A DNA stretch of 38,875 nucleotides from Rhodopirellula islandica. Lineage in GTDB: Bacteria > Planctomycetota > Planctomycetia > Pirellulales > Pirellulaceae. Below, in pieces: positions 7,986 to 16,718 of the stretch. The DNA lies in assembly GCF_001027925.1 (NCBI RefSeq), contig NZ_LECT01000035.1:1-38875 (forward strand), given 5' to 3'. The position numbers were made by a program, and so were the translations under genes. Numbering within the stretch: position 1 is the stretch's first letter; the number at the start of each line of letters is the position of its first letter. The notes under the pieces were generated by a model. The model did not search any database. It saw only the letters and a list, made by a program, of their open reading frames with translations, and was not told where the DNA came from.

Positions 7986-8588
7986 CTACAGCGTGGTCCG
8001 GACGGTTGCGACAGCGACGCCCACCACCTTGGGGTTCACAACGGTGACGGGGGACAGGTCGCGATCGCCGTTGCGTAGTTCCACGTGGCCGTTGATCGGA
8101 TGCCAATAGCGAAGCGAAACATTTCCAGGGGTGGTCTCGATCGCGGCGAGTTGCCCCGGTTGGACGCTGTCCTGCTTGTTGATCACGATGTAATCACCAT
8201 CATGGATCCCGCGACTGGCCAGAGAGTCCCCTGATATTTGAACAACAAATCGATCGCCGTCGGCAAGGATCTTGCCTAAATCAACCACATCGGTCGCGTT
8301 CATATCGATGTCCGTGGGTTGGCTTCGGACGATGCCTGCCATCGGCAAACCCGTGGGGGAACGAGCGTTTTCGCCCGTCAACTCGATTGCTCGCGACTTG
8401 TTGGCTTTCCTGGTGATCAATCCTTTGCGTTCGAGCGCGCGGAGGTGACACATGACACCATTGGGACTTCGGATGCCGAAATGCTCGCCAATCTCACGAA
8501 CGGTGGGCCCATAACCTCGTTCTTGGATCAAGGAGCGAACTAGCTCGTAGACCTCTCTTTGTCTTTCGGTCAGTTGAACTTTGGCCAT
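7986..8588 (-). CDS. lexA: LexA-family repressor, predicted not self-cleaving
   Basis: 200 aa from ATG 8588, the standard LexA length; a TTG at 8621 is possible but unlikely. Seen: an N-terminal winged-helix DNA-binding domain (LTERQREVYELVRSLI, YGPTVREIGEHFGI, SPNGVMCHLRALERKGLI), a linker, and the S24 domain with ISGDSLASRGIHDGDYIV containing the Ser (Ser122, E. coli Ser119). Two hallmarks of autoproteolysis are missing. The E. coli cleavage segment VAAGEP aligns with VRSQP, so the Ala-Gly bond is absent, and the general-base Lys of VTVKR is Arg160 in VSLRY. LexA normally represses SOS genes until RecA-stimulated self-cleavage. This copy could be a constitutive or differently controlled repressor, or a second LexA paralogue. 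I saw no clear operator upstream. Confidence 0.85.
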   Translation of the reverse strand: MAKVQLTERQREVYELVRSLIQERGYGPTVREIGEHFGIRSPNGVMCHLRALERKGLITRKANKSRAIELTGENARSPTGLPMAGIVRSQPTDIDMNATDVVDLGKILADGDRFVVQISGDSLASRGIHDGDYIVINKQDSVQPGQLAAIETTPGNVSLRYWHPINGHVELRNGDRDLSPVTVVNPKVVGVAVATVRTTL

Positions 8589-8947
8589 GAATTTCGCGGA
8601 GGGAGGTGGGGTGGGGGGCAAAGGAGCGATCCCATCGCTCTAACAGAAGCCTAGCATGTGAATCACTTTGATGACGTGCTTTTTATGACCAGTTTTTGCA
8701 TCGACGACGTCGCGGTCCCCTGTGCGGAATTGCGCGCTCGTCGAAGGTGGCATCAGAAATCCAACGACTCACCCTGCGGGGTGGTTCGTTGTCCCCTGTG
8801 GATCTTCCGTTGCTCGAGGGGCGAAGGGACACTGCGTGCCAAAGCGATTGGCTGAGCATAGCTAAAATTGAACGGCTCGTGTTGCTCGCCCATAGCAAAA
8901 ACTAGCTTCGGAGAGGTTGGTTGAGAGCCCCCTGCTTCTCTGGCGAG
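8589..8947. other. Intergenic region upstream of lexA, no gene recognised
   Basis: About 360 nt between the lexA-like start and the uppP stop, both on the minus strand. Small frames on both strands (for example 8658-8855 and 8683-8898) lack good starts, known motifs or gene-like composition. The region should contain the lexA promoter. I found no palindrome that I could defend as a LexA box. Confidence 0.5.
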
Positions 8948-9736
8948 CTATCGAAGATTGAGAGCGACCACCACCAACCCTGCTGGGATGCACCAGTATG
9001 CGAACCAGTGCAGGCGGTCTTCCCGGCTCCATCGAATCAGCCACTTCAGAGCGACGATGCCCACGGCGAAGGCCACGGCGGCTCCGATCAGGAGGGTTTC
9101 GACGGACGCAGCACCGGAGGGGCCGTCCTCCAGGAGGTCTTTGACGGCCAAGACCGTCGCCCCCAGAATCGCAGGGATCGCCAGGAGAAACGAAAACGTC
9201 ACCGAGTCATCTCGATCGAGGCCCATCAGTCGGCCGCCGAGGATCGTGGAACCGCTGCGGCTGATTCCTGGGAGGATCGCAAAGGCTTGGAAGCAGCCCA
9301 CCAAAAACGCGGCGCCGAATCCCAGGCGGTCATAGGTTCCCGATTGGGGCGTGAGTCTGCCCAGCACAATCAACATGATTCCGGTCACGATCAGCATCGC
9401 CCCGGCGAGAAGCGGGCTGCGAAGGATTTCTGGGAATTGTGTTTTGATTGTCAGGCCGATCACAACGGCCGGAAGCGTTCCGATCACCAACAATCCAACG
9501 ACCCGCCGGTCTTTCTTCAGCAGAGCCCAGATTCGCTGCCAGAACACGACCAGGATCGATCCCAGCGTTCCGGCGTGCAAAATGATCTCGAGAGTCACCG
9601 ACTCGCCCAGTTCCCCCAGCATCGATCCGAGGATCACCAAGTGCCCCGACGAACTGATCGGGAGAAACTCGGCGATCCCTTGCACGACGGCCAGAATGAT
9701 GACGCGAATGAGTTCCTGCACGATTCGAGGTCTCAA
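8948..9736 (-). CDS. uppP: Undecaprenyl-diphosphatase UppP/BacA
   Basis: 262 aa polytopic membrane protein that dephosphorylates undecaprenyl pyrophosphate to undecaprenyl phosphate, the lipid carrier for envelope polymers. Seen: VVQGIAEFLPISSSGHL, the first catalytic segment with the (E/Q)xxxE motif and the Ser cluster, and AILPGISRSGSTILGGRL, the second catalytic segment with the PGxSRSG motif. The remaining sequence is hydrophobic helices of family length. The start is uncertain: TTG at 9736 gives MRPRIVQELIRV and GTG at 9721 is an alternative; neither has a strong ribosome site. Divergent across 106 nt is a DUF368 gene implicated in the same lipid cycle. Confidence 0.92.
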   Translation of the reverse strand: MRPRIVQELIRVIILAVVQGIAEFLPISSSGHLVILGSMLGELGESVTLEIILHAGTLGSILVVFWQRIWALLKKDRRVVGLLVIGTLPAVVIGLTIKTQFPEILRSPLLAGAMLIVTGIMLIVLGRLTPQSGTYDRLGFGAAFLVGCFQAFAILPGISRSGSTILGGRLMGLDRDDSVTFSFLLAIPAILGATVLAVKDLLEDGPSGAASVETLLIGAAVAFAVGIVALKWLIRWSREDRLHWFAYWCIPAGLVVVALNLR

Positions 9737-9842
9737 CTAAAGTGTGTGGGGTGTGCGTCTGGACAGAGGATGTCCTAGGTTACTTTGTCGAGACGATTGT
9801 CGGCATCCGTCATTTCAAATCCTGTTCTTTTCCTCCGCCTGA

Positions 9843-10868
9843 TTGACTCTTGTGAACGCATCCACCGGCTCGGACAGTTCTTCCGAAAGTATCAGTTTTG
9901 ACGGCGAGGGGTCTCGGCGTCCTGATGGCATCGGAATGATGTTGCTGAACGTCTTTCGAGGGTTTTGCATGGGAGCCGCTGACACGGTGCCTGGCGTCAG
10001 TGGCGGGACGGTGGCTTTGATTCTGGGGCACTACGACCGCTTGATCGCGGCGATCAGTCATGTGGACACAACGTCGCTTGGATTGCTTCGAACAGGGCAA
10101 TGGGGGGGACTTGCCCGGCGAATGGATTTGCGGTTCTTGATCGCTCTGGGGATTGGGATCGTCGTCGGAATCGGGGCCTTGGCCGGACTGATGCACTGGT
10201 TGCTGCAACACCGAGTCAACGAGACCATGGCGGTGTTCTTTGGTTTGGTGCTGGCAAGTGTTTGGGTGGTCCGGCGCAATGTCACTCAGTGGACGCTTCC
10301 ACGGTGCGTTCTGTTGGTGGTCGGTGTGCTGGTGGCGTTGGGAATCTCGCGAATTCCTGCGACGACAGGCGACGCCAGTCATGTCTTTTTGTTTTTCAGT
10401 GCGTCAATCGCGATTTGTGCGATGATCCTGCCAGGGATCAGCGGCGCGTTCATTTTGTTGTTGCTGGGCGTTTACGAACCGGTGATCGGGATGATCAAAG
10501 GCGTTGTCAAAGGCCAGATCGACATGGATATCTTGGGCCGGTTGGCCGTGTTCGCAGCGGGGTGCCTGTTTGGATTGCTGGCGTTCAGTCGATTGCTGAA
10601 TTACCTGCTCGAACACTTCCGAGACGCAACGATGGCGGTGTTGATCGGGTTGATGATTGGTTCGGTTGGCCGGCTTTGGCCTCTGCAACGGGTGACCCCG
10701 GAGACCGCTGAACTGGAACTGAAGCACCAAGAGTTCGTTTGGGTTTTGCCACACCATTACGAAGGCAGTTTGGTGGTGTTGCTAGCGCTCGCCATCACGG
10801 CCGCCATCGTGGTGATCGCTGCCGATCACTTCACTCGACGGATGCAATCATCATCGACCGTCACTTGA
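9843..10868 (+). CDS. DUF368 membrane protein (PopT-type undecaprenyl-phosphate translocase family)
   Basis: Up to 341 aa; TTG at 9843, GTG at 9852 and ATG at 9936 are all possible starts. The conserved part begins just after the ATG, so the Ser-rich N-terminus is uncertain. Seen: the family signature [23 protein letters not shown] followed by a second related half, [22 protein letters not shown], and about eight hydrophobic segments. DUF368 proteins (PopT) and DedA proteins (UptA) have been reported to flip undecaprenyl phosphate back to the inner leaflet. The divergent uppP next door generates that substrate, which supports the assignment by context. The 3' end overlaps rnpA by 18 nt, tail to tail. 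Confidence 0.88.
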   Translation: MTLVNASTGSDSSSESISFDGEGSRRPDGIGMMLLNVFRGFCMGAADTVPGVSGGTVALILGHYDRLIAAISHVDTTSLGLLRTGQWGGLARRMDLRFLIALGIGIVVGIGALAGLMHWLLQHRVNETMAVFFGLVLASVWVVRRNVTQWTLPRCVLLVVGVLVALGISRIPATTGDASHVFLFFSASIAICAMILPGISGAFILLLLGVYEPVIGMIKGVVKGQIDMDILGRLAVFAAGCLFGLLAFSRLLNYLLEHFRDATMAVLIGLMIGSVGRLWPLQRVTPETAELELKHQEFVWVLPHHYEGSLVVLLALAITAAIVVIAADHFTRRMQSSSTVT

Positions 10869-11261
10869 GGGTTGGCTGCGCCGCACCGCTCGACCGACGA
10901 GTTTGACAAAACCTTTGTCGATCAATTTCCAACTTGCTTGGACGTCTTTCTTGGGTCGGACAACGTAATCAAACCCGGGCGGAAGTTCCATTTGGTGCAG
11001 TCGGTACGCTTCCCGTATCAGACGTTTCCAACGGTTGCGAGCGACCGCGTTGCCGGTCTTCTTGGGGATCGTCACGCCCAGGCGACATTGCGTTTGGGTT
11101 GCGTCCCCTGGCGACGTTTGATTGCGTGGCAAGGCGAAGACGACCAAGCAATCATTGGCGGCAACACCGCCACGTCGGAGTGCTTTGGTGAAGTCACCAC
11201 TGCGTACGACGCGAGATGACTTGGGGAATCCCAGCGGGTGTTTTCCAAGCGTGCGCGACAT
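10851..11261 (-). CDS. rnpA: Ribonuclease P protein component
   Basis: 136 aa from the ATG at 11261 ([19 protein letters not shown]). The frame is open much further upstream, but that part runs through pyrC' and is a shadow. Seen: [13 protein letters not shown] near the N-terminus, the strand [20 protein letters not shown] and the RNR-type signature [15 protein letters not shown] that contacts the RNA, then DYVVRPKKD. It binds the catalytic RNase P RNA, which matures the 5' ends of tRNAs. The start overlaps the pyrC' stop as TGATG, so it is probably translated by coupling. In most bacteria rnpA sits with rpmH near the origin; here it is in a pyrimidine/NAD operon. No RNase P RNA gene was seen. 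Confidence 0.93.
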   Translation of the reverse strand: MSRTLGKHPLGFPKSSRVVRSGDFTKALRRGGVAANDCLVVFALPRNQTSPGDATQTQCRLGVTIPKKTGNAVARNRWKRLIREAYRLHQMELPPGFDYVVRPKKDVQASWKLIDKGFVKLVGRAVRRSQPSSDGR

Positions 11262-12577
11262 CAGGAGGCAGTGTTCGCAGCGGCAGGATTCAGTTCGAAT
11301 TTCAGGCGACCGCCGACCAGGGTGTGAGTGACTCGAGCGGCAAGCGTGCGCCCGGTCATGGGGCTCGACTGACATCGCGACCGAAATTGTTTGGCCTCGA
11401 CCGACCAAGCCTGGTTGGGATCGATGACAGTCACGTCCGCGTTGGCACCCACAGACAAGCTGCCACCGTCGACGCCCGCAATCTTTGCAGGCGAAGTCGA
11501 GAGGCACTCGATCGCTCGAGACCAACCCAGGATTTTCGTTTCCACCAAGTCGGTTGCGATGGCGGCGAGAGTCGTTTCCAAGGCGGAGGCGCCAAACGGA
11601 GCCAAGTCCAGGTCGTTGGCCTTTTTTTCCTGAGCCCGTGGCATGTGCCCGGATTCAATGGCATCGATCACACCTTCCGCAACCGCATTGCGAAGTGCTT
11701 CGACGTGCGATGGACTTCGCATTGGCGGGTGAACTTTGTACCGCGAATCGTAGGATCGCAGCAGCTCATCGCTGCCAAACAAGTTGTGTGGGCAGACCGA
11801 TGCAGAGATGTGGATGCCCCTTGATTTCACACGGCCAATCATGTCGATCGCACCCATCGTGCTGACCGGGCCCACGTGCAACCGACCCTTGGTGGCTTCT
11901 GCCAAACGGACATCACGAGCGACCGCGAGGTCTTCCGCTTCGGTTGGCAAGCCCTTCAGGCCCAGGACCAATCCGATTCGGCCGTCGTGCATCACCCCGC
12001 CGTCAGCCAGTTCCGGGACTTCCGGCCGATCAAAGATGGGCAAGTCAAACATGCGGCAGTAGTCGAGCGCCCGTTTCAGCAGCGCATCGTTGGGCATCGG
12101 TCGCGGCGTGTCACTGAAACCGGCCGCTCCGGCCGCGGCCAGGATGCCAAGTTCGGCCATCTGTTCGCCTTGACGCCCTTTGCTCAGGCAAGCGATGGGC
12201 AGCACGCGAACCCCGTCGATGCGCTGGGCAATTTGGCGAACCAATTGCACGGACGCGGCGGAGTCCATCAATGGTTTGGTGCTGCTGCAGCACAACACCG
12301 TCGTGTAACCACCTGCCAAGGCAGCGTCGCTGCCTGTTTGAATGGTCTCGTCTTCTTCACTGCCCGGTTCACGCAGTTCCGTCGCCAGATCGACCAATCC
12401 TGGAGCGACGATCTTGCCGGTCACGTCCAAGCGGCCTGCCTCGGGTGGCAAATCACCATCCGGCGTGTCGATCGAGTGAATTTTTCCCTCGTGCAGAACG
12501 AGGCGTGCGATCCGGTCGACACCATTGGCGGGATCGATCACCCGGCCGCCATCGAGTACCCAAGTGGAATCGTTCAT
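11261..12577 (-). CDS. pyrC': Dihydroorotase-like PyrC', predicted inactive partner of aspartate carbamoyltransferase
   Basis: 438 aa from the ATG at 12577, which overlaps the pyrB stop as ATGA; the longer frame to 12631 lies inside pyrB. The amidohydrolase scaffold is clear: [19 protein letters not shown], a middle [10 protein letters not shown], and the final strand [12 protein letters not shown]. The metal ligands are missing: the HxH of DxHxHxR is Ala65 and Glu67, the later HCED-like site reads FDRPEVPEL, the His before STxGA is Pro, and DHAPH reads GHMPR. This matches the non-catalytic PyrC' known from Pseudomonas, which is needed to assemble PyrB into active enzyme. A true dihydroorotase must be elsewhere in the genome. 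Confidence 0.88.
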   Translation of the reverse strand: MNDSTWVLDGGRVIDPANGVDRIARLVLHEGKIHSIDTPDGDLPPEAGRLDVTGKIVAPGLVDLATELREPGSEEDETIQTGSDAALAGGYTTVLCCSSTKPLMDSAASVQLVRQIAQRIDGVRVLPIACLSKGRQGEQMAELGILAAAGAAGFSDTPRPMPNDALLKRALDYCRMFDLPIFDRPEVPELADGGVMHDGRIGLVLGLKGLPTEAEDLAVARDVRLAEATKGRLHVGPVSTMGAIDMIGRVKSRGIHISASVCPHNLFGSDELLRSYDSRYKVHPPMRSPSHVEALRNAVAEGVIDAIESGHMPRAQEKKANDLDLAPFGASALETTLAAIATDLVETKILGWSRAIECLSTSPAKIAGVDGGSLSVGANADVTVIDPNQAWSVEAKQFRSRCQSSPMTGRTLAARVTHTLVGGRLKFELNPAAANTAS

Positions 12578-13605
12578 GCGAGGGGCTCCGTGGAGGCGTC
12601 GGCGTTGGCTTTTGCGTTGGCGAGCAGCCACAGCGAGGCCATGCGGACGGCGATTCCGTTGGTGACTTGTTCGAGGATCACGGAATGCGGGCCGTCAGCG
12701 ACTTCCGGCGTGATTTCAACGCCACGATTGATGGGGCCGGGGGCCATGATCAGGATGTCGGGTTTGGCGAGCCGCAGGCGTTGACCGTTCATGGCATACA
12801 ACGCGGCGTATTCGTAGACGCTGGGGAACGGGCGAGCTTTTTGACGTTCGAATTGGATGCGTAGCAGGTTCAAAACATCGCAGCGGTGAACAATTTCATC
12901 GAGTCGGTGAGCGACTTCAAACCCGAGTTCTTCCCAGCGCGGGCTGACCAGAGTCGGTGGTCCACAAATGATGACGTGGGCACCCAACTTGCGGAGGCCC
13001 CACAGGTTGCTGCGTGCGGTTCGACTGTGGGCGATGTCGCCGACCAAAGCCACCGTCATGCCAGCGAACACTTTTTCAGGATCGGCGGCTTCGTGTTTCC
13101 AGTCCGATCCGATGCGGTGCTGCAGGATCGTCAGCATGTCCAGCAAACCCTGGGTGGGATGCTCGTGCGGTCCATCGCCGGCGTTGAGCACGCTGCATTT
13201 CAATTCTCGGGCCAGCAAGTGAGGCGTTCCCGGCGTGGAGTGACGCGTCACGACCCAGTCGACACCCATCGCTTCGATTGTCTTGGCCGTGTCGACGAAG
13301 GTTTCGCCTTTGGCGACGCTGCTGCCACTGCTGCTGAATTCGACCGTGTCCGCACCCAAGCGTTTGGCGGCCAGCGAAAAACTGTTTCGCGTGCGAGTGC
13401 TGTTTTCGAAGAACAAATTGGCACACGTTTTCCCGGTCAGCAGCGGGACTTTGCGGCGACAACCTTCGGTCATTGCCTTCAGCTCGTCCGCGGTGCGTAA
13501 GATCGCGAGGATCTCAGCGGCGGAGAGCCGTTCCAAATCCAATAGGTGACGATGCCGCCAAACGGCCGGGAATGACAATTGATCGGGTGAGAGCGATGCG
13601 TCCAT
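12574..13605 (-). CDS. pyrB: Aspartate carbamoyltransferase catalytic chain
   Basis: 343 aa, ATG at 13605. It joins carbamoyl phosphate and aspartate to carbamoyl aspartate, the committed step of pyrimidine synthesis. Seen: the carbamoyl-phosphate loop [28 protein letters not shown], the HPTQGLLD motif and the aspartate-domain segments [16 protein letters not shown] and [12 protein letters not shown]. Length is somewhat above the ~310 aa of E. coli PyrB because of N- and C-terminal additions, as in PyrC'-associated enzymes. Its stop overlaps the pyrC' start by 4 nt (ATGA), and 18 nt separate it from the DUF423 gene upstream. No PyrI is present. Confidence 0.95.
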   Translation of the reverse strand: MDASLSPDQLSFPAVWRHRHLLDLERLSAAEILAILRTADELKAMTEGCRRKVPLLTGKTCANLFFENSTRTRNSFSLAAKRLGADTVEFSSSGSSVAKGETFVDTAKTIEAMGVDWVVTRHSTPGTPHLLARELKCSVLNAGDGPHEHPTQGLLDMLTILQHRIGSDWKHEAADPEKVFAGMTVALVGDIAHSRTARSNLWGLRKLGAHVIICGPPTLVSPRWEELGFEVAHRLDEIVHRCDVLNLLRIQFERQKARPFPSVYEYAALYAMNGQRLRLAKPDILIMAPGPINRGVEITPEVADGPHSVILEQVTNGIAVRMASLWLLANAKANADASTEPLA

Positions 13606-13623
13606 GGTCGGGAGTTTAAAGCA

Positions 13624-14088
13624 TCATTGACTTTTCGACGAGTCACGGCAGCCCACAAACATCAACCAACCCACCATCCAGCAAACGCCGCCGATTGGCG
13701 TGATCGCCCCCAGCACGGGCGTGTTGGTTAAAACCAGCAGGTACAAACTGCCGGAAAAGAAAATCAATCCCGCCACCATCAACGCACGAATCGTTCGCAG
13801 CCATTTGGTGGATCGCAGCGGAGCCACCGCCAAGGCCAACAAAACAATGGCGTGAGCCAAGTGGTAGCGGGCTCCCGTGTCAAATTGCGCGACCCGGCGA
13901 GCAATCGTTTCGGGATCCATTCCGGATTGCTCAAGAAAGTTGGGCAGCCCGTGAGCACCAAAGGCTCCGATCCCGACGGCGGATGCTCCGGCCAAACCAG
14001 CCAGAATCATGTTCCAACGCGAAGGAGCAACCGAATCGGAGTGCACTTCACCGGGGTTGGTTTCTGACGGTGAGTAGGGAGATGTCAT
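13624..14088 (-). CDS. DUF423 small membrane protein
   Basis: 154 aa from the ATG at 14088, which overlaps the nadA stop as ATGA. After a polar ~25-residue N-terminus come four hydrophobic segments: MILAGLAGASAVGIGAFGAHG, YHLAHAIVLLALAVAPL, ALMVAGLIFFSGSLYLLVL and PIGGVCWMVGWLMFVG. The pattern GAFGAHGL, QFDTGARYHLAHAIVLL and FSGSLYLL is the DUF423 (YgdD) signature. Function is unknown for the family. Position between nadA and pyrB suggests co-transcription, not a defined role. Confidence 0.9.
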   Translation of the reverse strand: MTSPYSPSETNPGEVHSDSVAPSRWNMILAGLAGASAVGIGAFGAHGLPNFLEQSGMDPETIARRVAQFDTGARYHLAHAIVLLALAVAPLRSTKWLRTIRALMVAGLIFFSGSLYLLVLTNTPVLGAITPIGGVCWMVGWLMFVGCRDSSKSQ

Positions 14089-15263
14089 TTCACCGCCAAC
14101 ATGCGTTCCAACGCGATCAAACTCCACTTGGTGGTCTCTTCGTCCACGCGAATTTGGTTGACCAACCGGCCGTCACGCAAGTTTTCCAGCGTCCAACAAA
14201 GGTGTGTCAGATCGATTCGGTACATCGTCGCGCACATGCAAACGACGGGGCTCAAAAAGTGAATCTCTTGTTCCGGGTGCTCGTCCTTCAAGCGGTTGAC
14301 CAAGTGCAGTTCGGTCCCAATCGCCCATTTCGTTCCCGCCGGGGCATTCTGGACGGTTTGAATGATCTTGCCCGTGCTGCCACTGACATCGGCAATGTCG
14401 TTGACCTCGCGGGGGCATTCGGGGTGCACGAGGATCTGGATGCCCTCGTGTTCCTTGCGAAATCGAGCAACGTGCTCGGCGCGAAACATTTGGTGGACGC
14501 TGCAGTGACCCTTCCACAGGATCACGCGGCTGGCTTCGATTTGTTCGTCGGTGTTGCCGCCCATTTCCAATGCGTAGGGATCCCAGACGGGCATTTGATC
14601 TTCGGTGATTCCCATCGTCAGCGCGGTGTTGCGGCCGAGGTGTTGGTCGGGAAAGAAGAAGACTCGCTGGCCGCGTTCAAACGCCCATTCCAAAACCGCT
14701 TTCGCGTTGCTGCTGGTGCAGACAATTCCACCGTGACGACCACAGAACGCTTTCAAGCTGGCGGCGCTGTTGATGTATGTGACTGGGATGACTTGTTCTG
14801 TCTCAATCACTTCGGACATGTCCGCCCAAGCCGCTTCGACCTGCGCGATCGCGGCCATGTCAGCCATCGAGCATCCCGCCGCCATGTCAGGCAGCAGCAC
14901 GTCGACTCGGCGACCATCGCGGGCTTCGATTCGGTCCGGACGGTTGGCCAGAATGTCAGCCGTTTCTGCCATGAAGTGAACGCCGCAGAACACGATGGTC
15001 CGGCACGCTTGGCTTTTGGCCGCCATTTCGGACAACTGGTAGCTGTCGCCTCGCAAGTCGGTGTGCTCGATCACTTCGTCCTGCTGATAGTGGTGGCCCA
15101 AAATCAGCAGTTCTTCCCCGAGTTCTTTCCGCACCGCTTCAATTCGTTGCTGAAGAACTTCGTTTTCCAGCGATCGGTACGGTTTCAAAGGATGCAGCGC
15201 ATCCATTTCATCGTTTCCGCTGGTGGGTTGTTCGGGAGGCGTGGTGGTTGGCAAATCGACCAT
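14085..15263 (-). CDS. nadA: Quinolinate synthase A
   Basis: 392 aa with the ATG at 15263; ATGs at 15296 and 15314 would add 11-17 unconserved residues. NadA condenses iminoaspartate and dihydroxyacetone phosphate to quinolinate in NAD synthesis, using a 4Fe-4S cluster. Seen: LILGHHYQQDEVIEHTD near the N-terminus, VFCGVHFMAETADIL (first cluster Cys), LPDMAAGCSMAD, TYINSAASLKA, FFPDQHLGRNTA, VHPECPREV (second Cys), WAIGTELHLVNRL and VVCMCATMYRI (third Cys region). All three triplicated domains are intact. No nadB or nadC lies beside it. It leads a tight minus-strand cluster (nadA, DUF423, pyrB, pyrC', rnpA). Confidence 0.95.
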   Translation of the reverse strand: MVDLPTTTPPEQPTSGNDEMDALHPLKPYRSLENEVLQQRIEAVRKELGEELLILGHHYQQDEVIEHTDLRGDSYQLSEMAAKSQACRTIVFCGVHFMAETADILANRPDRIEARDGRRVDVLLPDMAAGCSMADMAAIAQVEAAWADMSEVIETEQVIPVTYINSAASLKAFCGRHGGIVCTSSNAKAVLEWAFERGQRVFFFPDQHLGRNTALTMGITEDQMPVWDPYALEMGGNTDEQIEASRVILWKGHCSVHQMFRAEHVARFRKEHEGIQILVHPECPREVNDIADVSGSTGKIIQTVQNAPAGTKWAIGTELHLVNRLKDEHPEQEIHFLSPVVCMCATMYRIDLTHLCWTLENLRDGRLVNQIRVDEETTKWSLIALERMLAVK

Positions 15264-15440
15264 GGGGATTTCAATCAAAGAGGATCGGCGGCGCATCGTG
15301 GGGCGACACGTCATTATTGAAACCGATCCACCCCTTTGTTTCCATGCCTGCCGTTTTGAGCTCGCCCCCCCAAACGCCAAAAGAACATCTTCCCCTGCTT
15401 TTCAGGAAAGAACGTTTTCGCATCTGAAAAAGGGATTGCC

Positions 15441-16652
15441 TCAGGACAACGCTGTGATCTGAGCGGCAATTTCAGCGACCGCCTGGATCGCTGCGTCGAT
15501 CTCATCGGGGGTTGTGCCGTGTCCCCCGCTGATGCGAACGGTGCCTGCCACTTCCGTCCCGAGGTGGCGGTGAATTCGTGCGGCACAGTGATGGCCTGAG
15601 CGAACCTCCATTCCAAATTCCCCCTCCAAGATCGCGGCGGCATCGTCCGGCGGAAGATCTGGTCCAAAGTCGAGGCTGGTGATCGGAAGAGGGCCTGGAC
15701 GACCGAAAACTTGAACCCCTCCGATCGAGCTCAATCCAGCATGAAGTTGCTGCGACAGACCAGCCAATTTCTGAGCGGAATCCTCCAGTGGTGCCAGCCA
15801 ATCCATCGCCGCCCGCCATCCCGCGATGGCGGGCAAGTTCATCGTGCCAGGTTCCAGTTTTTCGGGCATGGATTCGGGCATGACATCCGACCGGCCGTCG
15901 TGCCCGGTTCCGCCCTGCATCCAAGGTTGGATCACATCGTGCCACTCGGGTGACAGGCAGAGCATTCCGATCCCCGGCGGACCACCGCAACCCTTGTGAG
16001 CGGGTGCCGCCAAGGCATGCACTCCGAGTGCCTGGACATCCACCGGCAAGTAGCCCAGCGACTGGGCCGCATCACACAGGAACAAAATTTGATTCGACTT
16101 GTTTCGCAATCGGTTGTGTTCCGCGATGGCCGCTCCGATCTCTGCGATCGGTTGAACTGCCCCGGTCACGTTGGACGCATGCGACAAAGCCACCAAGCGA
16201 GTGGCGTCATGGATCTTTCCGATGACATCGTTCGCTGACAGCAAACCGTTGACATCCGGTGAGACTTCCTCGATCGTCGCGCCGGCCGCTGTTGCCGCAA
16301 CGAGCAATGGTCGCAAAACGGCGTTGTGCTCAACCGCTGAAGTCAGCAGGTGCGAGCCGGTTCCGATCGCATGCGAGGGACCGACCAGCCCATGCATGAC
16401 GGCGTTCAACGCCGAGGTGCAGCCCGAGTGAAAGCTGACGCAGTGGTCCGATTCGGCATTCACAAAACGAGCCAGTTGAGATCGCAACGAACGAGTGAGT
16501 TCGCTGGCTTTCCTCGCCGACGCGTAATTGCCTCGCGAAGCCGAGGAGCCGACGTTGGTCAGGAACTCAACCATCGCTTCGGCGACACCCTCCGCTTTCG
16601 GCCACGAGGTTGCAGCGTGGTCCAAGTAGATGCGGGGTGGGGTGGCAGGCAC
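15441..16652 (-). CDS. Cysteine desulfurase family protein (SufS/CsdA-like class V aminotransferase)
   Basis: 403 aa, GTG start at 16652. Seen: IYLDHAATSWPK at the N-terminus, SAVEHNAVLRPL with the PLP-stacking His, CDAAQSLGYLPVDV with the PLP Asp, the PLP Lys220 in APAHKGCGGPPG, and Cys356 in the loop VRSGHHCAARIHRHLG, as in the group II (SufS-like) RSGHHC loop. It should release sulfur from cysteine as an enzyme persulfide; no SufE, SufU or Fe-S scaffold gene is nearby. It lies 66 nt downstream of the 3552-aa ORF on the same strand and may share its transcript. The homologue at 115-1260 lacks the Cys, so this copy is the likelier active desulfurase. Confidence 0.9.
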   Translation of the reverse strand: MPATPPRIYLDHAATSWPKAEGVAEAMVEFLTNVGSSASRGNYASARKASELTRSLRSQLARFVNAESDHCVSFHSGCTSALNAVMHGLVGPSHAIGTGSHLLTSAVEHNAVLRPLLVAATAAGATIEEVSPDVNGLLSANDVIGKIHDATRLVALSHASNVTGAVQPIAEIGAAIAEHNRLRNKSNQILFLCDAAQSLGYLPVDVQALGVHALAAPAHKGCGGPPGIGMLCLSPEWHDVIQPWMQGGTGHDGRSDVMPESMPEKLEPGTMNLPAIAGWRAAMDWLAPLEDSAQKLAGLSQQLHAGLSSIGGVQVFGRPGPLPITSLDFGPDLPPDDAAAILEGEFGMEVRSGHHCAARIHRHLGTEVAGTVRISGGHGTTPDEIDAAIQAVAEIAAQITALS

Positions 16653-16718
16653 GGTTGTGTCAGACGGTTCAGTCGGGATCGGGCGTTGATTCAGTGGTGA
16701 AGGTGCAGCCGGGCGGCA

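Noticed and set aside
8921..9778. 285-aa plus-strand frame
   Set aside because: Antisense of uppP; Asp/Arg/Gln-rich translation typical of a shadow frame.
13983..15320. 445-aa plus-strand frame
   Set aside because: Antisense of nadA, which has complete cluster motifs; no recognisable domain.
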